A DNA stretch of 64,000 nucleotides from Manduca sexta (Eukaryota > Arthropoda > Insecta > Lepidoptera > Sphingidae). The stretch lies in the NCBI RefSeq assembly GCF_014839805.1, contig NC_051130.1:3658001-3722000 (forward strand), in the 5' to 3' direction. Shown here piece after piece: positions 58,801-64,000 of the stretch. A program made the position numbers and the translations under genes. Positions within the stretch are counted from its first letter, which is position 1, and each line of letters begins with the position of its first letter. The notes beneath the pieces were generated by a model. That model did not search any database, had not been told where the DNA came from, and saw only the letters and a program-made list of their open reading frames with translations.

Positions 58801-61800
58801 AATCAAGTATGCCACTTGCCTGATGGTCAGGGATATACCTGCCTATAGATAAAGCAACATTTTGAATTACAGGGTACTGTGTGACACTCTACTGGACTCG
58901 TCACCCTGATACATGAAATGTTGTCTCATAATGCCTAGTAATTATGCTGGCTACAAAGTGCATATACACTGCTGCTTAGTTGTAGAAATAGACATAGTGG
59001 TAATAACTATCGACACTAAATAGGAGTTAATACAACATGTTCTTTGTTACGCGCCGCTAACCTAGCCGATGTCCCGAAGTATTCGACTGCGCGGGCAGGC
59101 TGGCAGAAGAGAAGATATGTCACGCGGCGACTATTCTATTATTCTCTTTGGTTGGACGTTGTCAAAATATGTCTAAAATTGTATTCTGTAATTATTTTGC
59201 TAATATAATGTTTACTGTAAAAAGAGCGTTTAACAAATTCTAATACTTACGGACAAATGCGATAGATTCAAAAATACTGCCAGACTTTGTATTAAATCTC
59301 CCGCCAATCTTATATCATGTGTTTTAATCTTAACTTGTCCATCAGCTTCGAAATCCATACTCAAACTCGTCATATCTCTCAAACACGTCAAATTCACATG
59401 AAATTCCTTCGCATCCTCCGGTTTTAGCTCTAATTCATCTTCTAGAAGAAAGTTCTGATTGAACCAGATGCATATTCTTTGCACTCTTTCAGTAATTCGA
59501 AAGGTCACGTAACTGCTGCGTTGAGAAATATTGTTAGGAGATGCTAGAGTGTACATAGAGAATCTTGGTAGCTGTTTCGTCAACTCAAATATGTGAAATT
59601 GTTCGCTATCTGGATATCCAACTAAAGCCTGGAAAATACAACCAAATATTTATACCAAAAATATTTAGTAACTAGTTATAAATGATTTAACACTATTGAA
59701 TCCTTCGGTCAACAATATCACTTGAATCACACACTATTTAAATTTACCGCCCAATTAGTGGTCTCTGGCCTTTACTCCCTAAAGTCGTCTCCGTTTGGTT
59801 GTTTAGTATTATATATGGTTTTCATAAAATGTATTTTGAAAAAAAAAAACTATTTATAAATTTTCCTCTAGTTATAATTTGTTATGATGTAAATGTAACG
59901 ATGTAAGTTGTGTTTTTATAAAAGTGGATATCTGACAATACCTTAATATGCACATCTACTGGAATGTCTCTCGGTGGATTCAATGGTACATGTAGTATGG
60001 AGCGAAGTCTTGATGGCTCTGGATGGCGCGCCAGAGTCTCTCCTGTTTCAAATATACCTTCAGCTAACACCATTGCTGCTCGAACTATCGTGTCATTATT
60101 CGTTGAGATTGCTAGTTGCAAGCCGTTCTGGTAAAAAGGAAAACTGATTAGGTCCGATAGACGATTTGCGTACATACAGGTTACACACAAAAAGCAATGC
60201 AGAGCTTACTACGCTTAGTAGTTAGTTAGTAAGCTATATAGTTACATATCTGATGAAAAAGTTAGTATTGTACATTAAAAAAAACTATGTCCAAGAATAT
60301 CGTTACAAGAAAAATATTAAAACTTTAATAAAAATTAAAGCGCCAATAAAAACCAAAAAATAATTTTACGTTACTTATGTAAGCCGGTTATCAATTTTGG
60401 AGTCGGTGTCTAATTAAAATTAAACATAGTTTCCGTACATTAATTTATATCTAGCTTAACCAGTAATTTTATTCAGTCACAGACTCCAAAATTGGTTACC
60501 AGTATATAGGTAGTGTTAGATTATTTTTTGGTTTTTAGTGTTTTTAAATGCAGTATTATAATCTTTAGTTAAAAAGTTTTTTTAGTCAGTTCAAAATTAG
60601 ACAGTTAGACTTCAGTCAATGAACCATCATAGGATGTCTTGATTTTAAAGTTAGTCAGATAGGTAAGTAAAACATAAACACAACTTTATTCTACGGTATT
60701 TACGGTAATATTGACCGAGTCTTAAGTTATGTATACGAAAACTTATACTACCTCTTCTGGGGCATGTAAAACAATTACTTGAAGTCGTGTATTAGTCGGC
60801 ATTGCAGTAGCCGGTCGTTCTACATCATCAGCATTAGACGCGTTTGCGGCGTTGGCTTCATAATGTTGCAATTCCACCAATAACGCTTGTTTTTTGTTAA
60901 GTAACTCGGTTATAGCTAGTCGATCTTCATCAGAGGGTAACTTTTTTGATGCCGCACTGAAGCTAGTGTTCTCTTGATAAGGTGGGTAGCCTAGAACTAG
61001 TAAAATAAGTGTACAAGTGGAATTAGTGTTAGATTTCAAAATTAAGAAGTGCAATATGGAAGGTAAAGCATAACGTAATGTCTTAAGACGGACGCCTACC
61101 TTTAGCTTGCAAAGCGGGGCTAATTGGTTAGGTGAGCGTATTAGCTCTTTCAATAAGATCAGGTAGTTTAATTTGAATTTCTAACATTCGCGTAAACATA
61201 AGATCTGGTACCCACATTTAAGGATGTCAATGTGTACCTATTCTAAATGTCACGCATGGCCAACCTATGTAAAAGTTATAAAATTTATATCATACGTGAA
61301 AGTTTCAACGTTATTTAAATATTATTAGTTGGTTGACATAATACTTAAAGTTTATAAAAATAGATATGGCTGATCCATACGATCACAAAGCTAAATAAAA
61401 ACATATGCATTTAATTGCTTTTTGCGTTTTACCTTCGCCTTTGCTAGAGACGCAGACCAAATCTGCCACTCCCACGGATCGGTAGTCGGCGAGCAACATG
61501 GCGGCTCCGTTGGCGCGCATTTGCACTCGTCGAAGCACTTTTCCGGAACTACCCTCGCGCCAATCGACTCGACCGTTGGCCCAACAACACACCAGCGTTT
61601 CGCCGGACCATTGCAGAGAGATGGAGTTTTGTTTCGACTAAAAATATGACAATTCGTAATGAAAAATATTACAGATGCATAAATAAAATTATAGAATTAC
61701 AATTTCGTAGGCGTCACGCACTCTCCATGTTGGTTGCGCTAAATTTAATAATGAAAAGGTACAACCGTACGACTATTTAAAACGAAAAGTTTAGTTGCAG

Positions 61801-63918
61801 TGATACATTTTATTCAAAACTGCTTTGCTAAGTAAGTTTTCAAAATTGAAACTATTTTCATACCTTGACTCTCCACAAGCGAATACCTTCTTCGTAGATA
61901 CCAATTGTTCCATTTGCCAATCCATAAGCGAATCTCACTTCGTTTATAAGCGTAAGACATGTAACTGGACCAGTCTCCGGTAATTCCGCTATAAATTGAT
62001 TATTTTTCAACACTCTGATGTATGAATCATCGCTACCTATTATAAGCTAAAAATCAAAATCCATTAGTAGGCATATAGGTAGGAATATAAATGATTTCTA
62101 AATATAGGTTAAATGATGATTTATTTCAGCATAGAAGTGAATTAACTAATGAATATCCCATCCAAATATAATCGGTATATATATCGGCCTTATGCTTGTA
62201 TTATTAATAAATAATATTATTATAATAATGTCTCTATTAAAAATCTTTACATAAAATTGGAAACATACAAGATGGCGCACCGTCGCCATGCATAAAATTT
62301 TTCACACACACACACACAACTTATGTATCACTAAAAGGTTGTGCAGAGGCGCCACCAGGGCACCAACTTATCGCCAAGTGTATTCCGTCCTATGATGTGA
62401 TAGGGGGAGAGGCTATCGCCATATCGGGCCCAAATTCCAGACTCTGGGCTGATACTAATACCCAAATATCACTTTGTTCGAGTCAGGATTTGAACCGAGG
62501 ACCTCAGAGCGCTGCCGTACTGTTCATGCAGTACAACTACGCCACCAAGGCAGTCATAAGATTTTTCACTAAAGGATTAATTCCAAATTTGAATATAAAC
62601 CCACCTCAGTTTCCCCATCCTTATCAAAGTCAAAAGTGATCATGGCACAGACTTTTCCTCCGACAACGTTCCAGAACAGTTCATCGCCTTCCCAAGTCAG
62701 TCCATGCACGGAACTGTTGCCTCCTACTATGGCCAGAGTGTCTGTATATTTGCCAAAACTGCCCGTCATTATTATATTTACTCCATCTGGAGCTTCTCTG
62801 AAGAAGAGATCAGTGTTTTCGTGGACATCATACGCTGAAAACGAAAATTGCGTAATTATAACGTGGCGGATAATGTGATAGGTTTAAACCTATTTAATAA
62901 ATTAGTCGCTGCTTACGACAGATACGGGATGCCATGCTGGAATTCTTTAGATGCCCCCGAGCCACAGGGCAACCCACTAACCTTAGCACAGTTTAAAGAA
63001 GTTATAGGCATTTAGAAATACAGTTCTATTGTCGAAATTAAGTTTTCTGCAGCAAATTCCATTGCAGTTTTCCCTATTGTTGTAAGTACTTAAGTAGTTT
63101 TAACCAAATGAGCTGATTCGAAAGATCGTCTAGTTGTAGGGAGGTAATTATTTTATGCGTATACACGTAGCGCAGTTTTTTTTTAAAATTTAGCACTTAA
63201 GTATTTATACTTTTATATAATATAGTTTGATTAGATAGCTGAGATAAATAAATTTACGTAATAAAAATGTAAGTGGTGAAATAAACATATCTATCTTTAT
63301 GTTTCAACCTATATAACTCAATATTCGAGGATGTGTTTAAGTTTATTGTGGTGAGATAAGTAATGAAAACCGAGGATCCTGTCGGGAATAACCTAACTAT
63401 TTACTACAAGGAAAAAGTTTAATATTTCAATGGAAAATGTGGTATGATTAAATATTTTTAACTAGATATATTGTTAAATGCAATTATATTTTAAGTTGAC
63501 CATCTAAATTTAGTAGGTACATACATTTTAAATGTATAGGTACTTTTTTTATTTGTCGTTAGATGATAATAAGCATAAACATTTAAGTTTGTTCCGTCCT
63601 ACAAATGCTTGTAAAAGACATTAAGTAAACTACAAAATAAAATTAGACTCTAGGGAGCATTGGTAAGCGTAACTTCCAAATATTATAAATGTGCATATAA
63701 ACTACCCTCATTTATAACCAAAACAGAAGTTCCATTTTACCCAGAATTTGTGTAGGTGACCCGATAAGTAACATATCTCTGGCAGTGTTAGGTCTTAATG
63801 GGCCTGCCGCAAGTGCCACTACAGCCTGACTCAGATTCAGTTCGGACACTTCTCCATGGGCCTGTGATCGTTGCGTTCTGCCACTTGCCACAGCCCCATA
63901 TGGGTGGTGGATTATTAT
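55869..63918 (-). CDS. BBS2: Bardet-Biedl syndrome 2 protein (BBSome subunit), 5' end outside window
   Basis: Ten exons on minus: 63918-63741, 62834-62605, 62046-61864, 61637-61433, 60996-60752, 60127-59942, 59628-59251, 56857-56694, 56215-56067, 55969-55869. They total 2,019 nt (672 codons plus TAG), and every junction is in phase with GT-AG borders. Human BBS2 has about 721 residues, so about 45-50 N-terminal residues lie beyond the right edge. The N-terminal beta-propeller has GGNSSVHGLTWEGDELFW, FDFDKDGETELIIGSDDSYI and RFAYGLANGTIGIYEEGIRL. A helical linker (ELLNKKQALLVELQHYE) and middle domain (PTNTRLQVIVL; STNNDTIVRAAMVLAEGIF; FELTKQLPRFSMYTLA) follow, then a C-terminal coiled coil (LLTGCHVRRATQEQ; QQAARLRVGKF). 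BBS2 pairs with BBS7 in the BBSome, which moves membrane proteins in cilia. The 59250-56858 intron contains SAE1 on the other strand. Confidence 0.93.
56302..56629 (-). repeat. Lepidopteran-type tRNA-derived SINE in BBS2 intron
   Basis: Reverse-complement copy of the SINE at 29942-30266. On minus: GTTATGGAACGGACTGCCG, B-box-like GGTTCAAATCCC, AACATCGTGAGGAAACTTGC, AGCGTGGTGGACTAAGGTC, and an ATTATTATTA tail at the low-coordinate end. It lies in the intron between the two penultimate BBS2 exons. Confidence 0.75.
57103..58122 (+). CDS. SAE1: SUMO-activating enzyme subunit 1 (Aos1)
   Basis: Regulatory half of the SUMO E1; with UBA2 it adenylates SUMO and passes it to UBC9, mainly in the nucleus. 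It is a 339-residue single-exon CDS, close to the usual length of about 340. The ThiF/E1 fold starts after QYDRQIRLWGLESQKRLRAS. The nucleotide-binding glycine loop is at 41-52 (GLSGLGAEVAKN), and the acidic residue after strand 2 is in CLLDNEKLRETD (63-74). The C-terminus has SGAAAVIGGVIGQEVVKAVS and ends PVKCVGFVELYGQ. It lacks a catalytic-cysteine domain, as expected for Aos1. The start is the first in-frame ATG; upstream in-frame sequence has no ATG. It lies entirely in a BBS2 intron on the opposite strand, and its poly(A) signal AATAAA is at 58352. Confidence 0.95.
   Translation: MVENNEIELSEAEAEQYDRQIRLWGLESQKRLRASKVLIIGLSGLGAEVAKNVILSGVKSVCLLDNEKLRETDLYSQFLAPPDKIGENRAEASLQRAKALNPMVDITATTKGVDELPDSFFTEFDIVCATGLKQEQLERINNACRDSNKKFLCGDVWGMYGYMFADLVDHEYSEEIVQHKAVKRGPDDTEKNARETVSITVKRRAIYVPLQNALSADWSKPELRSRLRRGDPSYFVMKILLRFRDEYNRNPDPVKRKADTAILLRMRDELVKELSLPAGFVSDALLYDVFGTVSGAAAVIGGVIGQEVVKAVSQREPPHNNMFFFNPVKCVGFVELYGQ
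58352..58357 (+). terminator. Probable SAE1 poly(A) signal
   Basis: AATAAA 230 bp after the SAE1 stop codon, still 890 bp short of the next BBS2 exon, so the whole transcription unit fits in the intron. Confidence 0.55.
58358..59250. other. Rest of the BBS2 host intron
   Basis: Non-coding. A GC-richer piece at about 58680-58800 and another at 59045-59130 look like old repeat debris, but I could not assign them. Confidence 0.4.
60346..60540. repeat. Foldback element in BBS2 intron
   Basis: Inverted arms of about 60 bp: TAAAAACCAAAAAATAAT ... CAATTTTGGAGTC on the left, and the complement GACTCCAAAATTG ... ATTATTTTTTGGTTTTTA on the right, with an AT-rich loop. It is a short non-autonomous DNA element of unknown class. 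Confidence 0.6.
62300..62555 (-). repeat. tRNA-headed SINE, copy 3, in BBS2 intron
   Basis: On minus: TGGCGTAGTTGTACTGCATG (A-box region), a perfect B box GGTTCAAATCC (plus 62486-62496), CCCAGAGTCTGGAATTTGGG, ATCACATCATAGGACGGAAT, and a (TG)n end at the low-coordinate side. It is the best-preserved copy of the family seen at 2535 and 35344. Confidence 0.75.
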
Positions 63919-64000
63919 CTAAAATTAAATTGTTTATTAAATTATGCATATATTTTAAATTAGTGTAGTACTGATAATTGCTGCTTAGGTGGCGCAGTTA

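Noticed and set aside
62397..62639. 80-residue plus-strand frame
   Set aside because: Produced by the reverse-complement SINE at 62300-62555.

Overview
This window is AT-rich invertebrate nuclear DNA, very probably from a moth or butterfly. The evidence is the spliced genes with GT-AG introns, the conserved animal proteins, and repeats of the kinds usual in Lepidoptera: tRNA-headed SINEs, R1-, RTE- and CR1/Jockey-type LINE pieces, hAT and pogo/Tigger relics, and TTAA-flanked foldback MITEs. I cannot name the species.

Positions 1 to about 43,200 hold no host gene that I can defend. This stretch is a mosaic of repeats. The main ones are two long copies (4,390-5,620 and 27,684-28,811) of a family with a GC-rich hairpin head that carries exact 123-bp tandem units (3 and 6 of them); two of the three copies of a TTAA-flanked palindromic MITE; two hAT-type MITEs, one with a perfect 8-bp target duplication; six copies of a short element with CAACTTGTTGCC ends; a broken R1-clade LINE (33.9-35.3 kb); an almost intact LINE on the minus strand (37.2-41.4 kb) with a PHD-finger ORF1 and an endonuclease/RT ORF2 broken by one in-frame TGA; and a pogo/Tigger relic (42.5-43.2 kb). 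A 144-bp CG-rich island at 25.4 kb with splice-donor consensus on both sides may be a promoter or first exon of a gene lying outside the window.

From 43.7 kb to the right edge the window is genic. A small secreted peptide (minus) is followed by AATF (minus, two exons; ribosome biogenesis and apoptosis control), ORC1 (plus, about nine exons; replication origin licensing) and BBS2 (minus, ten exons in the window, 5' end beyond the right edge; BBSome of cilia). The SUMO E1 subunit SAE1/Aos1 (plus, CDS without introns) lies wholly inside one BBS2 intron on the opposite strand. ORC1 and BBS2 converge tail to tail with 414 bp between stop codons; AATF and ORC1 diverge with 2.5 kb between start codons, and a full-length palindromic MITE sits about 300 bp upstream of the ORC1 start.

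The genes do not form a functional pathway; they are unrelated housekeeping neighbours. Exon boundaries were read by eye from splice consensus, reading phase and protein similarity recalled from memory. BBS2, AATF, SAE1 and ORC1 exons 2-9 are phase-consistent throughout. The one junction that does not fit is ORC1 exon 1 to exon 2.
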